A stretch of 64,000 nucleotides of DNA from Bacillota bacterium (GCA_012837385.1 DURH01000020.1:233140-297139); one strand, 5' to 3'; shown: positions 52,130 through 62,217, counted from the first letter of the stretch. Numbers and translations are program-made. The notes: a model not told the origin generated them from the letters alone.

Positions 52130-53029
52130 TTGAGTGGACATGACTATCTCGTCCGGGCTATGCTCGGCGATAATCAAGCCAGGGTGTTTGCCCTGAAGAC
52201 TACCCACGTGGCGGCAGAGGCTCAGCAGGTGCATGGCACCGCTCCGGTGGCCACTGCAGCCCTGGGACGCACCTTGACTATGGGTTTGGTGCTTGGTGCC
52301 ATGTTGAAAGATGAGGAGACCATCACCATACAGATTAAGGGAGATGGCCCTATAGGCAGTATCGTGGTTTCTGCTGACTCCCATGGCAATGTGAAAGGCT
52401 ATGTCGGTAATCCCAGGATTGATCTCCCTCTAAACTCTGCAGGCAAACTCGCCGTGGGGGAGGCCGTGGGCCGTGGGCATCTCCACGTTATCCGCGATTT
52501 GGGCCTCAAAGAACCATATCATGGGACGGTACCGCTGCAGAATGGCGAAATCGGGGAGGATTTCGCCTACTATTTTGCAGCCTCTGAGCAGACTCCCTCT
52601 GCGGTGTTGGTGGGGGTATTGGTGGGGACTGATGGTGTTCCCTTGGGCAGTGGAGGCATCGTTGTTCAGCTGCTGCCCGATGCTGTCCGCGATGAGGCCT
52701 TCATCAGCAAGCTGGAGGAACGCCTGAAGGAGGTACCTCCGGTGAGCACTCTGTTTTCCGGCGATCGCACCCCTGAAGAGATCGTTAGCGAGGTTTTCTC
52801 CGGGCTGGAGGTGCGCTTCCTTGACTCTCAAAGAGTGAGTTTCCTCTGCAACTGTTCTTGGGAGCGGTTTGAGAGGGCATTGGTCACTTTGGGCGTTGAA
52901 GAACTAGAGGAGATGGTAGATGAAGGAAAAGCCATCGAAACCATTTGCCATTTCTGCAATAAGCGGTACAATTTCAGCGTAGAAGATTTGAACAGGCTGC
53001 TGCAGGAGCTTGGAAATACTCGGGCATAA
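52130..53029 (+). CDS. hslO: Hsp33 redox-regulated chaperone
   Basis: DYLVRAMLGDNQARVFALKTTHVAAEAQQVHGTAPVATAALGRTLTM; C-terminal CNCSWERFERAL...CHFCNKRYNFS; TTG start with AGGAGG. Confidence 0.96.
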   Translation: MSGHDYLVRAMLGDNQARVFALKTTHVAAEAQQVHGTAPVATAALGRTLTMGLVLGAMLKDEETITIQIKGDGPIGSIVVSADSHGNVKGYVGNPRIDLPLNSAGKLAVGEAVGRGHLHVIRDLGLKEPYHGTVPLQNGEIGEDFAYYFAASEQTPSAVLVGVLVGTDGVPLGSGGIVVQLLPDAVRDEAFISKLEERLKEVPPVSTLFSGDRTPEEIVSEVFSGLEVRFLDSQRVSFLCNCSWERFERALVTLGVEELEEMVDEGKAIETICHFCNKRYNFSVEDLNRLLQELGNTRA

Positions 53030-53074
53030 TTGTGATCCCCCTCCGCATATAGTGTGGTGGAAGGGGGAATAGCA

Positions 53075-53854
53075 ATGGCTAGAATGGGAAGAAATGAAAA
53101 GAATGGGCCAGGTCTCTTATTTATCGTAGTAACTTTGATAGTGGTGGCTGTGGTGGGAGCGCGCTTCTTCGGTTTTATGCCAGGGGATACGGAAGAAGAT
53201 ACACCGCGTCCCCCTGTAGTTAAGATAGATGATCCCCCGCCGCCGGAGGGAAGCGAAGAGGAGACGGTGCCTAAGGTTCTGGTTTTCCACAGCCATGCGT
53301 CAGAGAATTACAAACCGAAGGATAGCCACGAGAAAGGCGGCCCAGGTGATGTGGTACAGGTTGGAGCAATCTTAGTGGAAGAACTGAAATCCCTGGGTAT
53401 CCAGGCCATTCATGACCAGAGCATCCACGACCAACCGCGGTACAGTGAGGCATTTTTGAATTCAGAAAAAAAGGTGAGCGAGATTTTGGCGGCTAATCCT
53501 ACGGTTCAGGTGGTTTTAGATATTCACCGGGACGGTTTACAGGATAAGCCGGACGACTATACCAAAGCCCGTGCGAATGGTATGGACGTAGCCAAACTAC
53601 TCTTTGTTGTTGGCGATAAAGACAATGACCTGCTGGAAGAAAACATCCGTTTTGCCCAGAAGGTCAGTGATGCGTTAGAAGACCAGTACCCTGGCGTGAC
53701 CAGGGGGGTCCGCGTTTTCAAGTCCGATTATAGCGGAGAGCTTCATCCCAACAGCATTATGGTCCTTATTGGAGACTGGCGCGGGAACACCGTGGAGGAG
53801 GCTGAGGCTTCTGCCCGGCTTTTGGCCAGGGTGTTAAAACCCTTTGTGGAGTGA
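53075..53854 (+). CDS. SpoIIP-like cell wall hydrolase
   Basis: VLVFHSHASENYKPKD, VVLDIHRDGLQDKPDDYTKARANGMDVAKLLFVVG, ELHPNSIMVLIGD; N-terminal TM. Confidence 0.88.
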   Translation: MARMGRNEKNGPGLLFIVVTLIVVAVVGARFFGFMPGDTEEDTPRPPVVKIDDPPPPEGSEEETVPKVLVFHSHASENYKPKDSHEKGGPGDVVQVGAILVEELKSLGIQAIHDQSIHDQPRYSEAFLNSEKKVSEILAANPTVQVVLDIHRDGLQDKPDDYTKARANGMDVAKLLFVVGDKDNDLLEENIRFAQKVSDALEDQYPGVTRGVRVFKSDYSGELHPNSIMVLIGDWRGNTVEEAEASARLLARVLKPFVE

Positions 53855-53884
53855 TTTGGCAAGCAGCCATTGGGAGTGACATTA

Positions 53885-55240
53885 ATGAACCAGCATATAC
53901 ACCTAATTGGGATCGGTGGGACGGGCATGGGCCCGTTGGCCAAGGTCTTTTTGGAGATGGGTCACACAGTCAGTGGTTCTGATCTTCAGCCCTCAGAGAC
54001 CACCGATTATTTGATCCAACTAGGAGCCACAGTATACTTTAACCATTCTGCTGCGAATGTAAATGGAGCGACGCGAGTTATCTACTCTAGTGCCATTCCC
54101 GTGCAGAATCCGGAGATCGTAGCCGCCCGCCAAAGAGGCATTGACGTGCTGCACCGTTCGGAGGTTCTGGCTCAGCTGCTCAACAACCGCAGGGGGATTG
54201 CCGTAAGTGGAGCCCACGGCAAAACAACCATAACTTCCATGATCGCCCTCTGCTTGGAGCTGGCTGGTACCGATCCTACGGTGCTGATCGGCGCGCATTT
54301 TGCTCCCTTTGGTCCAGGTGCTAAGTATGGCCGAGGCGATTTTGTCGTAGCGGAAGCAGATGAGAGTGACGGTTCTTTCCTGCGTTACTGCCCTGAGGTT
54401 TCTGTGGTGACCAGCATTGAGCCAGATCATCTGGAGAATTATAACGGCACCTTTGAAACGTTGATTTCCAGCTATCGAAGATTCCTGGGAAACTGCAAGC
54501 CCGGCGGACTGCGCATAATCGGGATAGACCACCCTGTGGCTGCCTCCATCAGCCAAGAATATGATGGTGTCACCTATGGTTTTGCTCCTCATGCTCATTG
54601 GCGAGCTGAAGTGCTGTATCTGGAGCAGGAGAGGTCAGTGTTCCGAGTGTTTCGACATGGGGAGTTTTTCGCCGATTTTGAGCTCAACGTCCCTGGGCGC
54701 CACAATATCTCCAACGCTCTGGCCTGTATTGTGGTCTGCCATCATGTGGGCTTGACAGTTCAGGAGATGCAGAGGGGCCTGCGCCGGTTCACCGGTGCCA
54801 AGCGGAGATTCCAGATTATTGGAACCTGTCGTGGGGCGCTGGTGGTAGATGATTACGCTCACCACCCCACGGAAGTGGCTGCTGTGATTAAGGCGGCCAA
54901 GGAAGGCTGGCCTTCCCGCAGAGTGGTAGCTGTTTTCCAGCCTCATCGCTATTCCAGGACGAAACTTCTTTTTGAGGAGTTTGCGCAGGCTTTTCGAGAA
55001 GCAGATGTGGTAATTATCACTGACATCTATGCTCCACCCCCGGAAAAGCCCATTCCACAGGTGAGTTCCGCTGCACTCGCTGACCGCGTACGCGAGAACG
55101 ATGGGCCGCAGAAAGTGTACCACATTCCTCAGCAGGAAGAGGTAGCTCCTTTCCTCCGAGAATGGTTGAGCAGCAGTGATCTTGTGTTAGTGATGGGGGC
55201 AGGGCCAATTTGGCGTGTTGCCCATGATCTATTGGTCTAG
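53885..55240 (+). CDS. murC: UDP-N-acetylmuramate--L-alanine ligase
   Basis: HLIGIGGTGMGPLAKVFLEMGHTVSGSDLQPSETTDYLIQLGA, SGAHGKTTITSMI, VDDYAHHPTEVAAVIKAAK. Confidence 0.95.
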   Translation: MNQHIHLIGIGGTGMGPLAKVFLEMGHTVSGSDLQPSETTDYLIQLGATVYFNHSAANVNGATRVIYSSAIPVQNPEIVAARQRGIDVLHRSEVLAQLLNNRRGIAVSGAHGKTTITSMIALCLELAGTDPTVLIGAHFAPFGPGAKYGRGDFVVAEADESDGSFLRYCPEVSVVTSIEPDHLENYNGTFETLISSYRRFLGNCKPGGLRIIGIDHPVAASISQEYDGVTYGFAPHAHWRAEVLYLEQERSVFRVFRHGEFFADFELNVPGRHNISNALACIVVCHHVGLTVQEMQRGLRRFTGAKRRFQIIGTCRGALVVDDYAHHPTEVAAVIKAAKEGWPSRRVVAVFQPHRYSRTKLLFEEFAQAFREADVVIITDIYAPPPEKPIPQVSSAALADRVRENDGPQKVYHIPQQEEVAPFLREWLSSSDLVLVMGAGPIWRVAHDLLV

Positions 55241-56059
55241 TTCATGCAGGTTGGCAATGGGATCATAGGTGACTGTTTTGGTCCTTTCCCGTGCCTGTGC
55301 ATCTACCACAACTAGGCGATAGCGAAAGAGTGGGGCATAAATAACGGCTCCTCGCACTGCGTCTATCGCCAGAACGGGCTGCATCCTTCTTTGCAGCTCT
55401 TGGAGCTTAGCTTCATACTCAGCAGAGTCTGATCTGCCTTGGAAGAAGGCGTTGAGTTTCTCCGTTTCAGCAGCCATGCTCTCCAGTGCTTCCTGGGCCC
55501 ACTCTTGTCCCTGTTCGGCGATGGCGCCTGCGACATGGGCGGCGGCACTTAGATAGGCATTTTTCAGGCTGCACTTGCGCTTTACCACCAGTGCAGGATC
55601 AACTCCTCCTCCTTGGATTAGATGGGCGGGGAGGGGAAACTTCAATATTTCGCCTGAAGAGAGATTCACAGTCACAGTGTGAAGGCTCTCTTTTTTTTGC
55701 AGCCCCCTAGCTTCTGCCAGCAGTTCCAGCTGCAGGTACTGGCCGTATAGACTAGAACTGGTGAGCACATACGCCCGTTCTCCCGAAGAAGAACTGGTCA
55801 CAACCTTCCTGCGGATATTGGGTTCATAGAAAAAGTGATGGGGGATATGAGCCTGGCTCAACACACCCTGGCGGCGGATGAGATTGAGCAGGGTGTTAAG
55901 ACGGTAGCTTCCTGGGCCGATGAGGTCGGCACCGTAAGCTGAGGCTAAGCCGCGATCAAAGGTGAACTGGAGCAGCCTGCCCTGGGAGCGCCACCCATCG
56001 AGTTCCTTCATGAGGGCATCATCAGCCCTAACCTGCCACACACCCCTGCGAATTTCCAC
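55229..56059 (-). CDS. YqhG-like protein of unknown function (5' end may extend to 56107)
   Basis: 276 aa; adjacent to SNF2 helicase as in Bacillus yqhG/yqhH; in-frame upstream sequence IEKLVFDFFELCRLTP appears coding. Confidence 0.72.
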   Translation of the reverse strand: MEIRRGVWQVRADDALMKELDGWRSQGRLLQFTFDRGLASAYGADLIGPGSYRLNTLLNLIRRQGVLSQAHIPHHFFYEPNIRRKVVTSSSSGERAYVLTSSSLYGQYLQLELLAEARGLQKKESLHTVTVNLSSGEILKFPLPAHLIQGGGVDPALVVKRKCSLKNAYLSAAAHVAGAIAEQGQEWAQEALESMAAETEKLNAFFQGRSDSAEYEAKLQELQRRMQPVLAIDAVRGAVIYAPLFRYRLVVVDAQARERTKTVTYDPIANLHELDQ

Positions 56060-56103
56060 AGGTGTGAGGCGGCACAGCTCGAAAAAGTCGAAGACCAGCT
56101 TCT

Positions 56104-57903
56104 CTATAACAATCCCTCCCAGCTGGAGGCTTCAATCTCTGCCCGTCCTTGCAGAATCTGCTCAGCAATCTGATCCAGGCTCTCCTTGATTCGGTCGCTT
56201 CGTTCATGCTCCAGGAAAATCTTCATGAGTTCGCTCTCAAATGATTTGCCAAGATTGAGATGGAGGAGGATGGCATCAAGCTCGCCGATTATGGACTCGA
56301 ACATGTTGATTTTTTGGTGCAGCAGGTACATGATGTGTTCTTCCACCGTGCCTTTAGTAATGAGGTTGTAGATGTGGACATCCCTGGTTTGTCCCAGGCG
56401 GTGGACGCGGCCGATGCGCTGCTCCAGGCGCATGGGGTTCCAGGGAAGGTCGTAGTTGATTACCTGGTTGCAGAACTGGAAGTTCAATCCTTCTCCACCC
56501 GATTCGGTGCTTACCAAGAACTGAGCTTCCCTTTGAAACATGTGACGCACCCACTGTTTTTTACCTCTGGAGAGGCTGCCATCGAACGCCAGGGTGCGAT
56601 AGCCCGCTTTCTCAAGTCGATAACGGATGTACTCCTGGGATGCTTTATACTCTGTGAAGATGATGGCCTTATCATCGATCTGGCTTACTAAGCGCTCCAG
56701 GGCATCACATTTGCTGTTTTGCTTCACCTCTGCCAGGTTTTTCAGCAGGGCAGCGGCCTGTTCCAGTTCGGGCCCCTGCATGTTTCCCATCATTTTTTCT
56801 AAGGTGAGCGCCGTCGCCAAGAAGGATGAGCATACCTCTCGCTGGAGCGTTATGAGGGGGAGCATGTTGCTTAAGCCTGTGCGCCGCCCTTGGGCCTTGA
56901 CAAACTCAGTAACCCGGTTGTAGATGTCCTGTTCCTTGGGGTCCAGGGAGATGACGAGGGGATGGACGATGCGTGCCGTGAACCTCACCTGGCCCTCATC
57001 CCGGCGGTTGCGGATCATCACTTGATCCAGGAGTTTGCGGAGCTCGGTGGGGTTTTTCGGCGTGCGTTTGTCTTCCATAAAACGGGCCTTAAACGATTGA
57101 TAGCTTCCCAACTGTCCTGGCTTAATCAGGCCGATCAGGTTGTAGAGTTCCTTTAGATCATTTTGCACTGGGGTTGCTGTGAGCATCAGGCAGTATTTCT
57201 TCTGGATAGAATTGACAAAACGATAACTGGCTGTGGAGCTGTTTTTTAGCTTGTGGGCTTCGTCAACGATCACCAGATCATAGATTAGGCTCGAAACTAT
57301 GGAGGCGTGGGGTTCACGCTTGGCCGTGTCTATGGAAGCGATGAGAATATCTGCGAACTGCCAATCCCACTGAGTACGCTGGATACCAGCTGTGATCCCG
57401 AACTTTTCGTAGAGTTCATGGTACCACTGCCACACCAGGCTTGCTGGGGTTAGAATCAGCACTTTCTTAGCCAAGCCCCGCAGTATGTATTCCTTAAGGA
57501 TCAGGCCTGCTTCGATGGTTTTGCCTAGACCCACTTCATCGGCTAGGATGGCCTGTCCCTGCATCTCGTGGATCACTCTCTCGGCGGTACGGATCTGGTG
57601 CTCATATGGAACCACCCCCGTTTGAGCCCAGCGTTCTTGAAGATGTTCCACCGCGAGGAGTCCAGCGCTTCGATTCTGGGCTGTGGCCAAGGAGTCGGCT
57701 CGCTTGGCCAGCTGATACCAGCTCCAGCCGTCCCAGCGCTTAGCGCGCCAGTGCGAGAGAATGCGTTTAAAGCTAGTCCCCCGAATCTCAACTTTGTAAA
57801 GCCCGGCACTGTCTTCTTGGAGAACAGTGGGGGATTCCTGTTTGTGGGTTGGACCAGTGAAACAAGGGACAAATTGAAGCAAGCGCGGCCACCTCCTCTT
57901 CAC
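56104..57903 (-). CDS. SNF2-family helicase (YqhH-like)
   Basis: ILADEVGLGKTIEAGLIL, VIVDEAHKLKN, LMLTATPVQNDLKELYNLIGLI, STESGGEGLNFQFCNQVINYDLPWNPMRLEQRIGRVHRLGQ. Confidence 0.94.
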   Translation of the reverse strand: MKRRWPRLLQFVPCFTGPTHKQESPTVLQEDSAGLYKVEIRGTSFKRILSHWRAKRWDGWSWYQLAKRADSLATAQNRSAGLLAVEHLQERWAQTGVVPYEHQIRTAERVIHEMQGQAILADEVGLGKTIEAGLILKEYILRGLAKKVLILTPASLVWQWYHELYEKFGITAGIQRTQWDWQFADILIASIDTAKREPHASIVSSLIYDLVIVDEAHKLKNSSTASYRFVNSIQKKYCLMLTATPVQNDLKELYNLIGLIKPGQLGSYQSFKARFMEDKRTPKNPTELRKLLDQVMIRNRRDEGQVRFTARIVHPLVISLDPKEQDIYNRVTEFVKAQGRRTGLSNMLPLITLQREVCSSFLATALTLEKMMGNMQGPELEQAAALLKNLAEVKQNSKCDALERLVSQIDDKAIIFTEYKASQEYIRYRLEKAGYRTLAFDGSLSRGKKQWVRHMFQREAQFLVSTESGGEGLNFQFCNQVINYDLPWNPMRLEQRIGRVHRLGQTRDVHIYNLITKGTVEEHIMYLLHQKINMFESIIGELDAILLHLNLGKSFESELMKIFLEHERSDRIKESLDQIAEQILQGRAEIEASSWEGLL

Positions 57904-58083
57904 GATTCTTCCCTGTGGAAGTACTTCCTATGAGAGCAGCAGTGGGCTGGTAAATTTGGCAAAAGGCAGGATTTCGGGGACAAAACGAGAATAGTATTTG
58001 AGACATTCGACGCATCCCAAGCCCGAGCGCTGGATGGGGTCGGGTGGGGCGCGAGCCCCCTGGCAAACGAGGAGGTCGGTGCA

Positions 58084-59052
58084 GTGTTTCGATATATTGT
58101 ACGGAGGCTTATCTATGTTATTCCCATGCTTTTGGGGATCTCGTCCCTTAGCTTTTTTGTTATGCAGTTGGCTCCTGGTGATGCCTTGACAACAATGGCC
58201 TTGAGCCCTGACGTTTCTGACGAGATTATGGAAGCGATGCGGGCGCGTTTCTGGTTGGACCAACCACCATATATGCAGTACATCCGCTGGATCACTCAGC
58301 TCTTTAAGGGAGATATGGGCCATTCCTTCCTATGGCATGCGCCTGTGAGCTGGGTCATCAAGCAGCGTGTGTTTAACAGCTTGCTGCTCACAGTGGTTTC
58401 TTTGATTGTAGCTTGGGTTTTAGCAATCCCCATTGGCATTCATTCGGCTGTTAACCAGTATTCGTGGAGCGATAAGCTGCTCACTTTCTTTGCTTTCATC
58501 GGTGTGTCCATTCCCAACTGGTTCTTGGGGTTGATTCTGCTCTACCTGACCATGACTCGAGGCTGGGGATTTCCCATTGGGGGGATGACCAGCATCGACT
58601 TTGCTGAGTTCACTTTCTGGGAAAAAGTGGTTGACCTCGCCAGGCATATGTTCCTGCCCACCATAGTCCTGAGTACAGGAACCTTGGCCAGCCTGATGCG
58701 CTATATGCGCTCCAATCTCCTGGACGTGCTGCGCCAGGACTACGTGACGACAGCCCGGGCCAAGGGCCTCGCGGAGAGAGTGGTTATCTACAGGCACGCG
58801 GTGCGCAACGCCATCAACCCTCTTATCACCATTTTCGGTTTCCAATTGGGAGGCATTTTAGGTGGAGCGTCCTTGACAGAGATAGTGATGAACTGGCCTG
58901 GGATCGGCAGTCTCATGCTCAATGCAGTGCAGGGCCAGGATTACTACTTGGTGATGGGCAACTTGATTATCGGCGGAGTCATGCTGATCTTGGGTAACCT
59001 CACCGCAGACATATTACTCGCCGCAAGCGATCCGCGGATCAGGTATGAGTAA
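58084..59052 (+). CDS. ABC transporter permease, OppB/DppB-like
   Basis: MFRYIVRRLIYVIPMLLGISSLSFFVMQLAPGD; RAKGLAERVVIYRHAVRNAINPLITIFG. Confidence 0.93.
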   Translation: MFRYIVRRLIYVIPMLLGISSLSFFVMQLAPGDALTTMALSPDVSDEIMEAMRARFWLDQPPYMQYIRWITQLFKGDMGHSFLWHAPVSWVIKQRVFNSLLLTVVSLIVAWVLAIPIGIHSAVNQYSWSDKLLTFFAFIGVSIPNWFLGLILLYLTMTRGWGFPIGGMTSIDFAEFTFWEKVVDLARHMFLPTIVLSTGTLASLMRYMRSNLLDVLRQDYVTTARAKGLAERVVIYRHAVRNAINPLITIFGFQLGGILGGASLTEIVMNWPGIGSLMLNAVQGQDYYLVMGNLIIGGVMLILGNLTADILLAASDPRIRYE

Positions 59053-59065
59053 GGGGGATAGGCAA

Positions 59066-60181
59066 ATGGCTAGGACAGATCGAGAGAATAGTCATACTGA
59101 GTTTGCAGGCGATGGTGGTGCGCTGCGCTCCCCCTGGAAAATGGCCTGGCGCAAACTCAGACGACATAAATTGGCCGTCGCGGGTATGTGGGTGTTGATT
59201 TTCCTGCACCTCTTTGCCATATTTGCAGACTTCTTCGCGCCCTACAGTGAGTTGACTACAGACCGCCGGCGCACATATCATTCACCAACTAAGATTCATA
59301 TCTTCCACGAGGGCAAACTAGTGAGGCCTTTCGTGTACGGTTACACAAGGGTGGATACGTTGAGAAACATCTACGAAGAAGATAAGTCCACCATGTACCC
59401 CATTTATTTCTTTGTCCGCGGTGACAAGTATAATATCCTGGGCATAGAATCTGACCTGCGGCTGTTTGGAGTGGAAGCGCCTGGTAAGATTTACCTTATG
59501 GGTGCAGATCGCTATGGCCGAGATATTTTCTCCCGTTTGGCTTACGGAGGAAGGCGCTCGCTGTTCATCGGCATAATTGGCCTTGTGATCAGCTTATCGA
59601 TCGGCATGATCTATGGAGGCGTGTCCGGGTATTTTGGTGGTTGGGTAGACAACCTGATGATGAGGATCTCGGAGATAATTATCTCCATACCAGGGTTCTA
59701 TCTGCTCTTGGCGCTCAGTGCCATCTTACCGCCTAATATACCGTCAGATAGGCGCTTTATGCTCATTACTATCATCTTAGCGTTTATTGGATGGGCTGGC
59801 TTGGCCAGAGTTATTCGCGGTATGGTGCTGTCCATTTCAAGGATGGAGTTTGTCGCCGGGGCAGAAGCCATCGGAGCGTCCCAGCCGCGGATCATTGTCC
59901 GCCACATTCTCCCCAATACCATGAGCTATGTGATTGTACATGCTACCTTGTCCATACCCAGTTTCATCCTGTCCGAATCGGGTTTGAGCTTCATTGGTGT
60001 GGGCATCCAGCATCCTTTGGCAAGTTGGGGCAATATGCTTTCTGAGGCGCTGAATTTGGCATCGCTGACCCGCTATCCTTGGCTGTTGATTCCCGGATTC
60101 TTTATCTTTGTGACAGTACTGTCCTACAGCTTCTTTGGTGACGGACTGCGAGACGCTCTGGACCCAAAGACACAGACCTAA
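59066..60181 (+). CDS. ABC transporter permease, OppC/DppC-like
   Basis: WRKLRRHKLAVAGMWVLIFL; MGADRYGRDIFSRLAYGGRRSLFIGIIG; GAEAIGASQPRIIVRHILPN; SD AAGGGGG before ATG 59066. Confidence 0.93.
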   Translation: MARTDRENSHTEFAGDGGALRSPWKMAWRKLRRHKLAVAGMWVLIFLHLFAIFADFFAPYSELTTDRRRTYHSPTKIHIFHEGKLVRPFVYGYTRVDTLRNIYEEDKSTMYPIYFFVRGDKYNILGIESDLRLFGVEAPGKIYLMGADRYGRDIFSRLAYGGRRSLFIGIIGLVISLSIGMIYGGVSGYFGGWVDNLMMRISEIIISIPGFYLLLALSAILPPNIPSDRRFMLITIILAFIGWAGLARVIRGMVLSISRMEFVAGAEAIGASQPRIIVRHILPNTMSYVIVHATLSIPSFILSESGLSFIGVGIQHPLASWGNMLSEALNLASLTRYPWLLIPGFFIFVTVLSYSFFGDGLRDALDPKTQT

Positions 60182-60196
60182 AGCCGGCAGGACGCA

Positions 60197-60226
60197 AGGG
60201 TGGAATTCTCATTCCACCCTTTTTTT
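60197..60226 (+). terminator. Terminator between permease and binding-protein genes
   Basis: AGGGTGGAAT-TCTC-ATTCCACCCT + TTTTTT. Confidence 0.85.
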
Positions 60227-60472
60227 AAAAAGCAGGCGTGTGGGAAGGTAGAACGGGGTGATTTGGTGGGCAGGCAAGAAAGTATGGTTTTTTAGCAGGA
60301 CAAATGGCGTTTCGGTCGTATTATAATAGATATTCTGATTCGACGATTTTGGCAAATATAGCTGAAATTGTGGCTGAATTTCGTAGGGAAGGAGCAGTGA
60401 TACGACTTAGAAGGTGAGGAATGGCAGCTATCTCGTTTCTTGGAAATCATTCAAAGGGGGAATAGTGAAACC

Positions 60473-62203
60473 ATGAAGAGACGCGTGTTTGTATGGACGC
60501 TGCTTTTGGCACTGGTTGTCAGTGCAGGAGTGGCAAGTGCTGTGGAGTTGGTGGATCCGAGAGTTCTCGACCTTGGGAATGACTATGGTGGAGTAGTAGG
60601 CCAATACGGGGGTACTATGACGGTCCACGGCGGCGCCAGCGGTCCGAAAACCTTTAACCCACACCGTGCTGCAGAGACTTCTAGTACTGATGTAACCGAC
60701 AGAATCTTTGAGGGTCTCGTCACTCTGCATCGTGATACTGGTCTGGTCCTGCCCAAGCTGGCACGGGACTACGAGATCAGTGAAGATGGTACGGAAGTAA
60801 CATTCTACCTCCGCCGCGGAGTGCAGTGGCATGACGGTACCGAGTTTACCGCAGACGACGTCATCTTTACCTTTGACGTAGTTTATGATCCGAATGTAGG
60901 ATCGAACTCTAGAAGCGGTCTTCTTATCGATGGGCAGCCCATGAAGTACGAGAAGATTGACAAGTACACAGTTAAGTTCACTCTTCCTCGTCCGCATGCT
61001 CCCATTATGTTCAGCATTGGAACACCCATCGTCCCTGTACATCTCTTGGGCGAGGCTTTCAAGGAAGGCCGTTACCACGAAATGTGGGGCCTGGAGACCC
61101 CCCTTGATCAGATCGTAGGTACAGGTGCTTGGAGGGTTTCCTCATATCGTATAGACCAAGAGCTTATACTGGTCAAGAACGACAACTACTACGAGTTCGA
61201 CGAGGCTGGCAATCGTCTGCCTTACCTGAGCAGGATCATTTTCCGGTACTATCCCAGTTCCGATACAGCTACCTTAGCCTTCTTTAATGGTGAGTTTGAC
61301 TACATCGGCATTCCTGCCAACCAGTACCCCGAGTACGTGGATAGGGAACCGTTCAGCCGTTGGAGCATCATTACCGCTGGTCCCAACCCAGGTACGAGCT
61401 TTATCGTGTTGAACCAGAATCCCGATGCTGTGCCTGAACCCAAGCTGTCCTGGTTCACAGATGTGAAGTTCCGTCAGGCTCTGGCCCATGCAGTAGACAA
61501 GGAGACCATCCTTGACATGGCTATGAACGGAATGGGCTACATCCAAGACAGCCCGATTAACATGAGAAATGAGTTCTTCCTGAAGAAGGACATTAAGACC
61601 TATCCTTACGATCTGAATGCTGCGGCTGAGATTCTGGATGCTGCAGGCTACAAGCTTGGCTCTGATGGCGTGCGCCGGGATCCCAACGGTAATCCCATTG
61701 AGTTTGACTTGATCACCAACCCAGGTGTGCCCATTAGGCAGATCGTGGGTGAGCTCTTCCAAGAAGACCTGGCTGCACTGGGCATCAAGGTCAACTTCCA
61801 GCAGATCGACTTCAACGTTGTAGTCGAGAAGCTTACCGACACGTTCGACTGGGATGGCATTATCATTGGCCTCACTGGAACCTTCGATCCCAATGGCGGA
61901 TCTAACGTCTGGCTGTCCAGTGGAAACCTGCATATGTGGTATCCATATCAAGAGACACCAGCCACTGAGTGGGAAGCCCGGATTGATGAAGTGTGGCGCG
62001 AAGCTCAAAGGGCTATGGATCCAGAGGTTCGTCGTCAATGGTACTTCGAGTTCCAAGACATCGTAGCCGAGAATGTACCGCTCCTGTACACCGTAACTTC
62101 GGAGAACATGGTAGCTGTACGTGACCACTTGCGCAATGCCCAACCTGACGGCATCGGAGGTTCGGTGGGCAGCGCTTGGAACTTCATCTGGATCGACAGG
62201 TAG
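60473..62203 (+). CDS. Peptide-type ABC transporter substrate-binding protein (SBP_bac_5)
   Basis: Signal peptide MKRRVFVWTLLLALVVSAGVASA; TFNPHRAAETSSTDVTDRIFEGLV, LRRGVQWHDGTEFTADDVIFTFD. Confidence 0.94.
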   Translation: MKRRVFVWTLLLALVVSAGVASAVELVDPRVLDLGNDYGGVVGQYGGTMTVHGGASGPKTFNPHRAAETSSTDVTDRIFEGLVTLHRDTGLVLPKLARDYEISEDGTEVTFYLRRGVQWHDGTEFTADDVIFTFDVVYDPNVGSNSRSGLLIDGQPMKYEKIDKYTVKFTLPRPHAPIMFSIGTPIVPVHLLGEAFKEGRYHEMWGLETPLDQIVGTGAWRVSSYRIDQELILVKNDNYYEFDEAGNRLPYLSRIIFRYYPSSDTATLAFFNGEFDYIGIPANQYPEYVDREPFSRWSIITAGPNPGTSFIVLNQNPDAVPEPKLSWFTDVKFRQALAHAVDKETILDMAMNGMGYIQDSPINMRNEFFLKKDIKTYPYDLNAAAEILDAAGYKLGSDGVRRDPNGNPIEFDLITNPGVPIRQIVGELFQEDLAALGIKVNFQQIDFNVVVEKLTDTFDWDGIIIGLTGTFDPNGGSNVWLSSGNLHMWYPYQETPATEWEARIDEVWREAQRAMDPEVRRQWYFEFQDIVAENVPLLYTVTSENMVAVRDHLRNAQPDGIGGSVGSAWNFIWIDR

Positions 62204-62217
62204 GAGAACCCAGAGAT

